Origin: Labyrinthula sp. Ha
Lineage: Eukaryota > Sar > Bigyra > Labyrinthulida > Labyrinthulaceae
Reading direction: 5' to 3'
NCBI GenBank assembly: GCA_015227615.1
Contig: JAALGZ010000004.1
Location: 992,001-1,056,000, forward strand
DNA: 64,000 bases
Below, piece by piece: positions 33,850 to 44,370 of the stretch; position 1 is the first letter of the stretch, and each line of letters starts with the position of its first letter. The position numbers and the translations under genes are program-made. The notes beneath the pieces were generated by a model. It had not been told where the DNA came from. It did no database searches and saw only the letters and a list, made by a program, of their open reading frames with translations.

Positions 33850-34110
33850 TTTATTGGAATTACGGTTGGTAGATACAGTAGTGGAAGTTTAAAAATTGGT
33901 ATCAAGTTTCGGGTGAGGAATTTTGTTGTGCATGATTTCCATATTATTATTCCATTATCTCTAAGAATGTTGCACAGGCACATGTACAAAGTTTTGATAG
34001 TTTTTTTAATTGGAAAGTTAAGTCTTACTTTAAGTATCGATTTCACCATATTCCTGGTAGCATTAAATAATATGGACCAAGTTGAAATACCAACTCCAGG
34101 GAAATTGCCA
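33850..34110 (+). other. Possible fossil of a retroelement Pol (RNase H end)
   Basis: A short coding-like stretch reads FKYRFHHIPGS, which resembles the HHIPGE..N segment that follows RNase H in Gypsy-like Pol (compare HHIPGEQN in element 1). The surroundings are heavily decayed and no LTRs are seen. It is weak evidence based on a short motif; if real it is old and broken many times. Confidence 0.2.
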
Positions 34111-35249
34111 ACTTATAAGTATCGAAAGAGTAAGCAAAACATAAATTAATGAAATACCTATCTAACATAATAGAGATTAGCTTTCTGAGTATCTATTTTC
34201 AGTTGTACATGGGTCTTAATCTTGAGGGAACTGACTAAACAAGGATTACAGATATTACAACACCTGTCATTATGCAAGAAATGAGATAATTAGTGTTAAC
34301 CTATCAACAAGAGTTCGGTCGCTTCCCAGGGCTAAAATTTTGTCTTAACAAGTTCTGATATACCGAAAGGAACACATACGTATTACCTAACTAAGAAAAG
34401 ATTAAAAGAATAGAATTAGCAGAGTAAATTTAGGAAAACAATCATGGAGAGTATTCTTATTTGAACAATTAGTATTCTTCTTAGTCAGGACTCAATAAAA
34501 GCTCAACACTTTTTTTGGTGGGTATATGGAGTTGAACAGTCGCAATTCATTTCCATAAAAACTTTGCTTTGCTTAATTAATATTGGTAAAAAGTAAAATT
34601 TCTGCAGAAATCACTTTGTTTAAACAAGAAGACAACCCTTAGTATTAGCTTGGCAATAACGATTAACTATAACGGTTATTTCTAACGGAAATAAACGCCA
34701 AATGTTCATGATATTTAATTATTTCACACCTCAAATTTTCCATAAATGTTGAGCCAAGAGAAAATAAAATAAAAGGAAGCTACTTATGTAACACATTTCA
34801 AAAGTAGCCTTGAGTTCGTTTTTAATTAAAGTGATATACTGCAGAAGACAGTAACATCAAATCTTTTCAGCCTTTAGGCTCTGCATAGTAGCCACAAATA
34901 ACAAAATTAACATTAAATCACGTTTCGTAGTTATAAAATTTATGGTTTGTGAGAATCCCTTTTCAATTTTCACCAATCGAATGAAGATATCTTTTCCATC
35001 CAGAAGTCAGCAAACAAGAATTATTTCATAGGTATTGTGTGGAGGTTGAATAAGCCACGTTTTCAGAAAAATTCCTGGTTCGAAGTTTCAAAATCAATCG
35101 CGATGCCTCAACAATGTTAAAGCTACTCATAACTTCACTGCTAATCGACCCGAATCTCTTTTACAGTGTAACTGAAATTAATCTCACGTAGGCTTTGGTG
35201 AGTTTTAACAAAGTGCGTGTTTATCGACTAGTAAATGTAGCAATACAGA

Positions 35250-35680
35250 ATAATTTTTCTTTAGTAGGAGGAACTTGCCAGTAGGAATAGAAATCTGGAT
35301 AGATGGCAAATTCTCCATGTTTTCCCTCATTCTTTGTTAGCACGATAACCTCTATGCCTCTTGGTATAATCATTTGCAATGAGGAGTATCAGGATTAGCA
35401 TTGACATCGTGAATATATGTAACAAGAAATGATGGCTCTAAAACTTCCTCCTTACTCTCGGCAACCAAAGATAAAATACCTGGGGGTCCTGGGATTTCAT
35501 TTATCATCGGTTTTCTAATTTATGTTCTTAAAGTTACACTTTTCTCTTCGTAAACTTTTCTTACTGGTTGGGGCCTGAAATAGTTATTTTTTTTAACAAT
35601 GCAAGTATTGCCTGCCATCATTATTGCGTCACAATTAATCATTCTGCTCTGACAAGAGATATGCTTAATGAGTTTATAAT
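35250..35680 (-). pseudogene. Decayed coding-like stretch of unknown origin
   Basis: Minus-strand translation gives adjoining protein-like runs, among them INEIPGPPGILSLVAESKEE and IIPRGIEVIVLTKNEGKHGE, with no matching open gene and no mini-intron signals that would join them. The composition is clearly more coding-like than the flanks. The family is not recognised; it could be a dead host gene or part of an old mobile element. A further minus-strand run near 36060-36250 (TTPGKTFPATAKYVNRFILL) is similarly coding-like. Confidence 0.35.
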
Positions 35681-37739
35681 ATACTCCACCTAACTATACC
35701 TAAACTAAATGTTTTCGTAGATCTGGTGCAGATGCTCTTTTGAGAAAATTTTCCGTGAAACTTTTTCTGGCTTATCCACAAGGGAGCTCAATAATCAGGA
35801 TTCTCTTGTGCCTACTCACAAAAGTTTGCTAAGGCCGAAAAAATATCCCGAAGTTTGATACACTGTTTTCCCGAGCCCTAAGAATTCTCTTCATGTAATG
35901 CTGTTAACATTCCGAGGAAAATTATGGTTGAATTGGTCTTGTTACCTAACTAAGCAAAACATCTTATATATTCAAATATATTATGTAAGGGTCCACAAGA
36001 GCAACATAACTCTTTGGTATTAAAATAGAGGATTTTACTGTGCAACGTGCAGTTGTGTTACCTTCTTTCAGCACTATTCTTTTTTATTTTCACCTTGGCT
36101 TTAACTTGGTTTGCAAATATACCCTCATAAATTTGAATCGGCCCTGGTTAAATAAATTTTGGGACGTGCAAAGCTCCCATGCGAGCAAGATAAACCTATT
36201 TACGTATTTTGCAGTAGCCGGAAAGGTTTTCCCGGGTGTTGTTTTGTGATTTTTTTAGCTGTATCCCTTTTAATATATGCTTCTATTCCTTTAGTCAAGT
36301 TACTTCCAGTTTGGAGCAATTTTATTTTAATAACCCATGTAAGAGTTTCCTAGAACAGACTATTTTCACCTGCTTTCTATGTTTAAAGTACTCCAAGGGG
36401 ATGCAGAATAGAAGTTTTAGATGAGCCTACTCATACCTGAAAACTTTTAACCACGAAAGATATCGCTCTGAGTTTTCCAATAATTGGGTCATGTTCTTAG
36501 TTAACCGTAAACATTGAGGTTTTGTTTCTATCTTATTCACGGAGAGTTTGAATCAAGTTGCTCACTGCCATTTGTTGCGATTCATATGACTTTTAACTAT
36601 CTTTTACTGAACTGCAGTAAACATGCTTCTTGGTTTTTTATTCTTTGAGGCTGCGACCTGCTAAATTATATGAATAATGGCTTCGAAAACCGAATAGAGG
36701 TGAGTTGATATCTTTTCCGAGTACTTTTTGTACTGGGAAAAAAGCTCTCGCTGAAATTTCAAAATCCCTACCTAAATTCCTCGGTTAGTAAGCTACAAAA
36801 CACGTTTTGGAAAATCAGATTACGAGAATGATTATGTTAGACTCGCACAACCAAGATCGCTGTAACATCTCTTGTCTTACTTTTACAGACATATTCATTC
36901 TTGCATTCTCTACTCTGTAAAAAGCTAAGCGATGTAAAGCTCATTTAGCAGCAATTAAATCCTAGAACTAGTTGGTATGATTGGAAACCTCTTGTGGCGG
37001 TCTAGGGTTCCTAATATTTTCTATGAACCCAACAGGTTCTGTATGCTCAAAGATCTGCGTTAATACCCTGATGAAAACATTTCTTAGTTAAAAAATGTCT
37101 TCAGTGGATTAACTGACTCCGGCGATTAAATATTACCTCAGAAAATGGTTTAAATTCAGAGAAAGGATTTGTAGTTACCTTTGAAGTTTGAAAAGCGATT
37201 GGTTTGCAACGCAAGCTAGTTTACTTACTTCCACACAAGGAGGTATTAGTTATAATATTTGAGGAAGGTGTGCTCACAAAACCAGAGTTGTTGGACTCAG
37301 GCCTCCGTGTTCTCTCATTATTTTCATGTTGCGCAAGAATCTGCTCTTAGGAATGAAAAATGTTTGACATGGTGGTTATTATTCAAGGAAATTGTAAAAC
37401 CTATCTGGCTCAGTTTCTCACTGTAACTAATTACAGGGAACGCATCAGTACACCACTTCTAGCCGGACAACATTTGATAGCTTGGTCACTTGGAACAGTG
37501 GTCTTCTAGGTGGAACTGAGTTTGTTGCTAAATTCTGGGTAAACAGAAGAAATGATTCTATTTATTTCTGAGACTGAGCTTACGTCAAGCCGGAGCTGCC
37601 AAGGGCCCGCAAACTTTACGAACCGACGCAAATTACGTGTATAAGTATTCTCACTGAATTTCAGGGTCTTTTTTAGTGCAAACTCTCTGCAACAGCAGAG
37701 GTTACGCATGAACTTCTGTCGCTGCTGATCCTGTTTTAG

Positions 37740-38540
37740 GAAGTTGGACAGGAAGGTGTTGAAAGGCTTGAAAAAGCAAACGAGAACGCCAGTCAGAATG
37801 GAAAAGGAAGATGGTTTAACTCAGAGGCAGATTCTAGCTCCACTGGCGTAGCGATGTTTGTTTGTCAGAGACTCATTCATGACGTAACTGAAATTTGCAG
37901 AGTGATCGGTAGCATCCTAACTCTTAAGATAAGGTGAAGTAACAACGAAAAACCACTGCTAACAAAAGTCTTTGCAGCACACAGTGGACTCTCGGTCCAA
38001 GAACACCAAGCAGTCCTCTAGATGCAACAGAAAATATCACAAAGTAAACACGAGAAAATCAATGCTTGTTGGCGGAGACTGAAATTAACTGTTCAAGAGA
38101 ACATGGAAAGATCCATGCAACAAAAATGGACTATTCTCAAGAAGCAGCCTGAGTTGAAAGTTTGTCAAACAGCTCCTGCTACACCATGAAATGATCACCA
38201 TAAGCCACAGGTACAAGACAGGAAAGAAAGATTACTGAATTCATGCTACTTTTAAGCCAGGGTACCTCCAAGAAAAACCTCAGAAAGAGACTTCCTCATT
38301 TACAACAAACACATCCTTTAAAGTAGACAGGAAAATCAGCAAAGACTTCTCGCAGCAGTAAGCAAAACAGCACTAGACAATTTGAAGAAGCGAAAGTTAA
38401 GAACCCAAAGGAAGAGAGCAACTAGACCACAATACACCACATGAAGACATCTCAGCAAGCTAGAAGCCAGCTTTTTGAGCTTTGGTGACAGTAACACCAC
38501 ACCTGAAACCCGCTAAAATATTCAAACGTACAGCTAGGCG
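37740..38540 (+). other. Purine-rich, less AT-rich block with coding-like composition
   Basis: This block differs from the surrounding desert: richer in A and G on the plus strand, higher GC, and with protein-like runs such as EVGQEGVERLEKANENASQN in one frame. The frame is interrupted many times. No family is recognised. It may be an old decayed gene or element fragment, or simply a compositional patch. Confidence 0.25.
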
Positions 38541-39943
38541 TAATGCTGCTCATTATCGTCTAGTAGCCACCCCTGGAGAAAACTAGAACATTTCATACTG
38601 CTCTTGAACCTATGAAACACTCCGCCTGTTCTCTTAACGCTCAGCTGACATCTTTTAAGTCGAGACTGCTGTTTTGGTTTTGATTTGTTTATTAAAATAT
38701 CATAAACATTTTGCAAAGCAAGCAGAAAAATCACTCTAAGAAAAGCCTGAGGAAACAAGAAAAATCTGCTAGCACAAAAATACCTGATAATGTATTTAAT
38801 TTACTGTCAACGATATTATCACTGTAGAAAATCTGTGTAAGAAACCAGGATCGCGCTGGGTTAGTCTCTCGGATTCAATTGGTACCGCCACGGTACTCCC
38901 ATTAATAACTAACCAACTGTGTTTGCTGGTATATCTCATGGGGATTAAACTTGTTTTAGCGTGCAGCGTCTGTGGTTAACCGAAATGTACAGTTCTCCCA
39001 AGCCCAGGAACATTTACTAACTTAGTATAAAAGCCTGCACAAGCATTCGCAGCTTTGCCTAAGCTACCCAGCTGCACAATTAGTTCAATCCAAATTTGAG
39101 TTCAAAAACAACACTGTCTTCAAACTCGACTTGTACTGAAAAAACTTGAGCGACCAAACTTGACTTAACTGTGAAACAAAAGTTTATTGCCCCCGAAAGA
39201 GAAAAGAGTGAACTCTAAATTCAAGGGACTGCGCAATACGCCCTATGAAAAGAAAAGTCGAAAGCAATGTAGATGTACCGGCTGTTTTCCTGTTACCCTA
39301 GAAAGTTTTAAGCTGTACCTTCCGTTACTGTTTACCTAAAAAAAAAAGACTCTCATAAATGAAAAGATTCCAAAACAGTATTGCTCCTACGGAGAGCCTG
39401 TTATTACCTCAGACACTCCGTGTTTGATATTCTTTGAGCAGAACTCTTCCCTTAGCTCATGGTGTCTAGAGATAACGCACCTTCTCAACTTCCCAGAAAA
39501 TTCTAGAGCCGTGCACGCTACTCCATTCTTAATTAACAGCCGTAATGTCTAGGTGGAAAAAAATTAAGCTAACAACCACACTGGTTCCAAACAACATGAA
39601 CTACTGTTAATATTTGTCTCTTCTTTGTCACCTAGAACAAAGCAAAGCTCTGTAACACAAAACATGTTGCTGCTAAGTTAACCAATCCAATCTTCAGTTC
39701 ACGGAGTAAGCCTACCATAAAATATGCCCACTTCGCATGTTATCCTTATCTAATTACTTAGGGAGGCAGTTATTGCTTTACCAACTTCACTCAGAACAGT
39801 AACGTAGAGAAACATCCGGAGGTGCGTGTTAAACCGCAACACCCAAGCCAACTCAGTAAACCAAGCAAAACCCTTCTACATCACAACTCTCCCTGGTTAA
39901 TTCAGTATCCTTAAACCCCTTATTCCTCACTTCAACCATCTGC

Positions 39944-40867
39944 CTACTTGCTTCTTTTCCGGTACTCTGGAAGCAGGAACTCAGTCAAAAACTTTTCCAG
40001 CGCGAATCTGTTAGAACGTCCAAAATGACAACTTTCAGGTCTAAAGGCATCAATAAGGTAGATATCCTGCTGTACGGATGTCTCCCAGCTTCTAGGATTG
40101 TCGTCTAAAATTATGTAGTTTGATGTGCGCCCCGCAAAAGTGTTTTTTAACCTCTTTTTTTCATTGTGAGGAACGACTGTCACAGGGATGTCACCAAATG
40201 TTTTTGGCTTGATTCTCGCCAATTCTTCGACAATCTTTGCTCCGAAGAAATTTTGAGTGACTACCTCGAGTTTTATTCCAAGCGCTTTGGCTGAATCTAC
40301 TAGGAGTCGTGTACCAGGTCTTACCAAGACCCTTGCCTCACCTAGTCCGAAGCTTGTTTCAGCTTCCTGCAAATATTTTTCATTTACTTCATTCTCGGTT
40401 TCGAAGTATTTAATCAAACAGAGGTCAAGGTCTAGAAAAAGCCTGAGCTCTTTTTTAACTCCAAGTTTCTCAGAAACTACTTTCTCAAATCCATCAAGAA
40501 AAGAAACTTCTCGCCGTACAGCACCTAGAACTTCCTCCACTGATGGGTCAGCCGAGTACTTCTGGGCACTGTACAGAAAAACCTTGACAATGTCTATCAT
40601 CGACACTTGGTTCCGAAGTTTAATGCGCTTCTTGAACGCTTCCTCCACACGCCTTAAACCAAGGCTTTGTGGTCTTTTCTTCTGACCATCGTTGTGTTTC
40701 TCAACCTCTTTCCTCTTTGTTCTTTCGTATTCTTGGGTTCTATGGTCTTTAACCCCAGAATCTAAACGTTTCTTCTTTGCTCCTTGTCGATTCCTAGTTC
40801 CTTCGGCTGTTTCACGTTCTCTTTTTTCCTTTTTCATAAAACCGGATTTCTTTTTTTTATTCGTCAT
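39944..40867 (-). CDS. FCP1/SCP-like HAD-family phosphatase
   Basis: 307 residues. The first 80 are very basic (Lys/Arg-rich, starting MTNKKKKSGFMKKEKRER), suggesting a nuclear or nucleolar address. The HAD catalytic core follows: motif I is LFLDLDLCLI with Asp146 and Asp148; then VRPGTRLL and VVTQ, matching the FCP1-type LRPG and motif II region; the late acidic motif is ILDDNPRSW (Asp255/256). In FCP1/SCP enzymes, which dephosphorylate Ser in the RNA polymerase II tail or other proteins, motif I is DLDETL(V/I). Here the residue after the second Asp pair position is Cys150 instead of Thr or Val. Both catalytic Asp are kept, so activity is plausible. Divergent from the gene at 41079 with 211 bases between start codons. 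Confidence 0.85.
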   Translation of the reverse strand: MTNKKKKSGFMKKEKRERETAEGTRNRQGAKKKRLDSGVKDHRTQEYERTKRKEVEKHNDGQKKRPQSLGLRRVEEAFKKRIKLRNQVSMIDIVKVFLYSAQKYSADPSVEEVLGAVRREVSFLDGFEKVVSEKLGVKKELRLFLDLDLCLIKYFETENEVNEKYLQEAETSFGLGEARVLVRPGTRLLVDSAKALGIKLEVVTQNFFGAKIVEELARIKPKTFGDIPVTVVPHNEKKRLKNTFAGRTSNYIILDDNPRSWETSVQQDIYLIDAFRPESCHFGRSNRFALEKFLTEFLLPEYRKRSK

Positions 40868-41078
40868 TTGCTTTTGCTGGATTGTTTTATCTTCATATTA
40901 TTCGAAGAACTAACCAATCAAATTATACTTATATGTGTGTATTACTAGTTTGCGTATACAAGACTTACCAAATAGTTAAAATGCACAAATCGTGAAGCGG
41001 AAACAAGTCAAAGTTAGAACTGGAATAAAACGGGAAGCAACAAGCGATTACTTAAATTACACTGTACTGCGCTATAAC
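40868..41078. promoter_or_regulatory. Divergent promoter region
   Basis: 211 bases between the starts of the FCP1-like gene (minus) and the voltage-sensor-like gene (plus). The plus-strand frame is open upstream of 41079 only from a GTG, so most of this is taken as regulatory and 5' leader sequence. Confidence 0.35.
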
Positions 41079-41699
41079 ATGAGTTTAAAGATGACTGATT
41101 CCTTTGCTAAACCTATAGATTCAGGAGTAGAACCCAAACCTTCAGCTAAAGTCTCCAAGAAAGGTGTTGAGGAGAAAAAAGACAGACTTCTTGTTGGTGA
41201 GCTCGAATTACTATTTATTTGTACAAACAGATTGTACTATTCACGCTTTTATTCATTTCTCTACTTATCAATACTTTTACTGAACTTTTCCCTCCTCTTT
41301 CTTGTTATTCTGGACACTGAGTATGCACACACTTACCCTTTTCTAACGTGTGAAGTTTTAATTTTGGTTCTCTTGACTTTTGAACTTGTAATAAAATTTT
41401 CTAAGACTTCAAAGAAAAAAGAGTTCTTTGCAAGTGCTCGAAATATATTTGACACATTTGTTGTTTTGTTTTGCGTCATTAGTATTATTCTTTTCTTTGA
41501 ATTAGATTCAACCGAAGAAACAGAAGTTGATGAAGTTGCATTTACTGCTGTTGTTGGGATGCGATATGCTGCTAGTCTGCTTCAATTAATAAGCCTATTA
41601 AAGGAACGTGAAAGACTTGAGGAAATAATAGCACCAGATAAACACGAAGATGAAATCGACTTCTCCACTGTAGAGGAGACTAACATGCAGATTACTTGA
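41079..41699 (+). CDS. Four-TM protein resembling an ion-channel voltage-sensor domain
   Basis: 206 residues from the ATG at 41079 (MSLKMTDSFAKP). The upstream in-frame sequence has no ATG. Four membrane segments: about 57-79, 87-106, 122-141 and 153-176, with short cytosolic ends. The second segment ends FELVIKFSKTS and the third begins ARNIFDTFVVLF, the pattern of S2 and S3 of voltage-gated channels. The fourth (GMRYAASLLQLISLLKERER) resembles S4 but has only one Arg inside the helix plus a charged end, so voltage sensing may be weak or lost. There is no pore segment. It could be a voltage-sensor-only or an accessory membrane protein. Its stop codon lies 17 bases from that of the convergent exosome-like gene. 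Confidence 0.7.
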   Translation: MSLKMTDSFAKPIDSGVEPKPSAKVSKKGVEEKKDRLLVGELELLFICTNRLYYSRFYSFLYLSILLLNFSLLFLVILDTEYAHTYPFLTCEVLILVLLTFELVIKFSKTSKKKEFFASARNIFDTFVVLFCVISIILFFELDSTEETEVDEVAFTAVVGMRYAASLLQLISLLKERERLEEIIAPDKHEDEIDFSTVEETNMQIT

Positions 41700-41716
41700 T
41701 AGGGCAGCTTTGAGCT

Positions 41717-42433
41717 TTAGTTGTTAGTAGCATAGGTATCAATGAAATGCTTCATTTGGTTGTGTATTTCTTTGCACTGTTCTAGTATTTTAGTTAAGTC
41801 TTTTCCCAATGTCTTCATATTTGTTCCATGTGAAAGTTCAAGCAAAGTTACACTCTTTGAGGAAGCAAGTAGTGCAATTGTAAGTTGCTTTTCCTTCTCC
41901 AAACTCGTCACAGAAGAGACAAGCCCATGTAACTCAAATTTGTTGATTGAGAGTGCAAGAGACGTAGCAACGATAGCAGTTGCAAGACTAAGTTCACTAT
42001 ATTCCAGGATTGATATGTTGATGTCCACCACAGTTTTTGGGAGTTTGGACAAGACAACACTTTCCTTTATAGCTTGTATGACACTAACTTCAAAATAAGC
42101 CTCCAACTTTCCCACGTCCTCAACTTTACTCTCACTTAAGCCCACCTTATTTTCACTGAAAAACATCTTCTCTTGCAGCAAGAATTCATTATTTCCACTT
42201 ACTCTCACTGCACAATTCAAGAGCCCTTCTTCATAAGAAACGCCTGCCAACAACGCACTCGTCGCAGAACGTGGACCATTTATCGTGACGAGAACAGTAG
42301 AACTCACATTTTTACAAGAATATGTCAATAAAATGCCATTCTGTTTAGTGACTTTAACTGAAATTTGATGAACATCTTTCGCACTCTTGTTAACGGATAC
42401 TTTTTCCTCCAATGATCTTGGAGAATAAAACAT
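41717..42433 (-). CDS. RNase PH-like exosome ring subunit (RRP46/MTR3 type)
   Basis: 238 residues from the ATG at 42433 (MFYSPRSLEEKVSVNKS). The frame stays open upstream to 42589, but that part is hydrophobic and unlike the family, so it is treated as leader. The middle and C-terminus follow the RNase PH fold: VLVTINGPRSA, then GVSYEEGLLNCAVRV, then IQAIKESVVLSKLPKTVVDI and ILEYSELSLATAIVATSLAL, the last matching the (D)GGNLAAAINAASLAL region. The Asp/Arg residues of active bacterial RNase PH are not conserved, as is normal in the inert eukaryotic ring subunits. Expected role: part of the six-membered ring of the RNA exosome in nucleus and cytoplasm. Which subunit cannot be decided. Confidence 0.75.
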   Translation of the reverse strand: MFYSPRSLEEKVSVNKSAKDVHQISVKVTKQNGILLTYSCKNVSSTVLVTINGPRSATSALLAGVSYEEGLLNCAVRVSGNNEFLLQEKMFFSENKVGLSESKVEDVGKLEAYFEVSVIQAIKESVVLSKLPKTVVDINISILEYSELSLATAIVATSLALSINKFELHGLVSSVTSLEKEKQLTIALLASSKSVTLLELSHGTNMKTLGKDLTKILEQCKEIHNQMKHFIDTYATNN

Positions 42434-42612
42434 TTTGCAGATGGCTGATATGGGCAGTACTGCCAAGTAAAAACGCTTGTAAAACGAGTCGTAATCACTG
42501 CTAGTTGAAAGTTGAAACCAAAAGAAAATAGGTTTAATAAGAAACAAAACTAAATTTAATATCGATAAGTTACAAAAATGAGTTCGCACATTCTCAAAGC
42601 AATATAACGTAT

Positions 42613-44370
42613 CTAAATTCTATTTTTTTGCAGTGCCTCAGGGGAGCTGACATTCACTGCAAATCTAGCAGAAGGGGATGGAGTTAAAGAAAACCGATAT
42701 CCCCCACCGGCGTTCATATCCAACTTCTCTACAGAAGTACTTTCTGATATACCCGATGCATTTGCTAAAGAACCAGTCTTTAAGGATACAAAAATTCCAG
42801 TAGTGTTCTCTTGATAGGAAACTCTGGTAGTGCTTTGCATAGTATTAACTCCCTCATCTCTTCGTAAAATACCTGATGAGGACAATTTAGGTCCAATTAT
42901 TCCCTTGATTAGGCAGCAAAGCAAACAAAGGCGAAAAAATAAGAACAAAGGTGCTACTAGTGTAAATGTACATAATCTTAATTGCGCCGAATTTTCAGAT
43001 TTCCCATATGTTTCCAAACTATCACGGAGTATAAAATTCAAAAGCAAAATTACTGAAAGAATGACAAAATATATAAATAAATAACCACTCAAATGAGTTG
43101 CTAACAAAAACATTCCTCTATGCGTTTCATTCTCATCTGAAGATTCTCTTGAAATAAATTTACAAAGTCCTAATCCAGTAATTCTAGTTATTGAAGAAGG
43201 ATTTATATTTGGATCCAGTGAATCTTTGTTTTTCTTGTCATCAAGTTTTAAAGTTTTGAGTACATTTTTATTGAAACAATAATTTGCAAAAGCAAAAGCT
43301 AACATAACAATAAAATCAAGAATAATAAAAAGACGAAGAATATCACCAGATTCAAAAGCTGGTTGAAGAATAATAACTTCAACAACGATAAAAACAACTA
43401 AACTAACAAAAACTATTGCATAAAATGCTGTGCACTCAAAAAAATTATTTTTGAAAAAAAAAGTAAGAATTTTCATAATTGAAGAATCTGGTCTTTCACC
43501 TAATCGATAAAAGCAGTTGTATGTGAGAAACATCCAATATATAGAACATAAAAGCGTAGAAAAAAATAATTGTGAAAATAAAAGGGCAATTAAAAATATT
43601 CCAAGATTTGATTTATATCTTCCTCCAGTAATCCAAACAAATCCTTCTGTAGAAAATAGATTAAAAAAAGAAAGCACAAAGAGAAAAAAACAACAAAACA
43701 TCAAAAGAGACAAAATAATTCTCCTTGGCTTCGTTCCTTGAGTTTTTTTCATATTGATTAAACCTCTTCGGCAACTTAATGCAACAAAAAAAGCAACGAC
43801 AGAAAGCAAGACATAACTCAAAGGTTCAACAACTCTGTAACAAACTGTATGTGGATTCTCATCATCACAATTATTTATTTCCACAGTAAATTCATCCCCA
43901 TCAACTTCTAATTTATTAAACACTTGCTCTAAAAAATTCAAACCAGTATCCAAAATTGGAATTTGTGTATCTTCTTTTCTATGTCCAATATGACTTGTGA
44001 ACATGGAAAATCCACCTGGTCTATTATCAGTATTCACTATTGCTGAAGCACCCAAAATCTGAAGATTCTTGAACGACGTTTCTTCAAAACATCCGTACCT
44101 GCGAAGATTAGTTGTAAACACAACAAGGTTTAATAAATTGCGATCAAATGTTGTTTGGTCACACGGATTTTCGTCAGGAGAAAGAATAGTTGCGGATCTT
44201 GATATATTGCAGGATGAAGAAAAAACTCCGATTCTCTCTGAATATCTAGGAGTGTTTATTGGACCCAAAGTTTGATTAGTTTCTGTAAAGCTGATGAAGA
44301 TCTCTCCTTGAACCACTGCTTGAAGCAAAATAAGAAAAAATATCCATAGAGTTGTTGAGGTTGAGTACAT
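42613..44370 (-). CDS. PA-domain seven-transmembrane receptor-like protein
   Basis: 585 residues. Signal peptide 1-22 (MYSTSTTLWIFFLILLQAVV), then a luminal or extracellular domain to about 180 that reads like a protease-associated (PA) domain: NLVVFTTNLRRYGCFEETSF, ILGASAIVNTD and an IPIL-DTG end, with several Cys and N-glycosylation sites. Seven membrane helices follow at about 183-200, 217-238, 256-282, 314-335, 344-366, 420-448 and 464-488. The C-tail of about 95 residues is Ser/Thr-rich and disordered. PA domains in membrane proteins usually bind ligands or cargo (vacuolar sorting receptors, RNF13-type ligases, SPPL proteases). No protease or RING motif is seen, so a receptor or sorting role is inferred. 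It lies 180 bases upstream of the exosome-like gene, same strand. Confidence 0.8.
   Translation of the reverse strand: MYSTSTTLWIFFLILLQAVVQGEIFISFTETNQTLGPINTPRYSERIGVFSSSCNISRSATILSPDENPCDQTTFDRNLLNLVVFTTNLRRYGCFEETSFKNLQILGASAIVNTDNRPGGFSMFTSHIGHRKEDTQIPILDTGLNFLEQVFNKLEVDGDEFTVEINNCDDENPHTVCYRVVEPLSYVLLSVVAFFVALSCRRGLINMKKTQGTKPRRIILSLLMFCCFFLFVLSFFNLFSTEGFVWITGGRYKSNLGIFLIALLFSQLFFSTLLCSIYWMFLTYNCFYRLGERPDSSIMKILTFFFKNNFFECTAFYAIVFVSLVVFIVVEVIILQPAFESGDILRLFIILDFIVMLAFAFANYCFNKNVLKTLKLDDKKNKDSLDPNINPSSITRITGLGLCKFISRESSDENETHRGMFLLATHLSGYLFIYFVILSVILLLNFILRDSLETYGKSENSAQLRLCTFTLVAPLFLFFRLCLLCCLIKGIIGPKLSSSGILRRDEGVNTMQSTTRVSYQENTTGIFVSLKTGSLANASGISESTSVEKLDMNAGGGYRFSLTPSPSARFAVNVSSPEALQKNRI

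Larger units (their letters stand above)
29923..39943. other. Ten-kilobase gene desert with mobile-element remains
   Basis: AT-rich DNA with no intact gene recognised. It holds the foldback hAT-type element at 31239-31855, weak retroelement-like fragments near 33.9-36.2 kb, a coding-like relic near 35.25-35.68 kb and a purine-rich, less AT-rich block at about 37.7-38.6 kb. These are listed separately. No tRNA or CRISPR-like array is seen. Confidence 0.55.

Noticed and set aside
42434-42589. Hydrophobic N-terminal extension of the RNase PH-like subunit
   Set aside because: It does not resemble exosome subunits, and the ATG at 42433 gives a normal family length.
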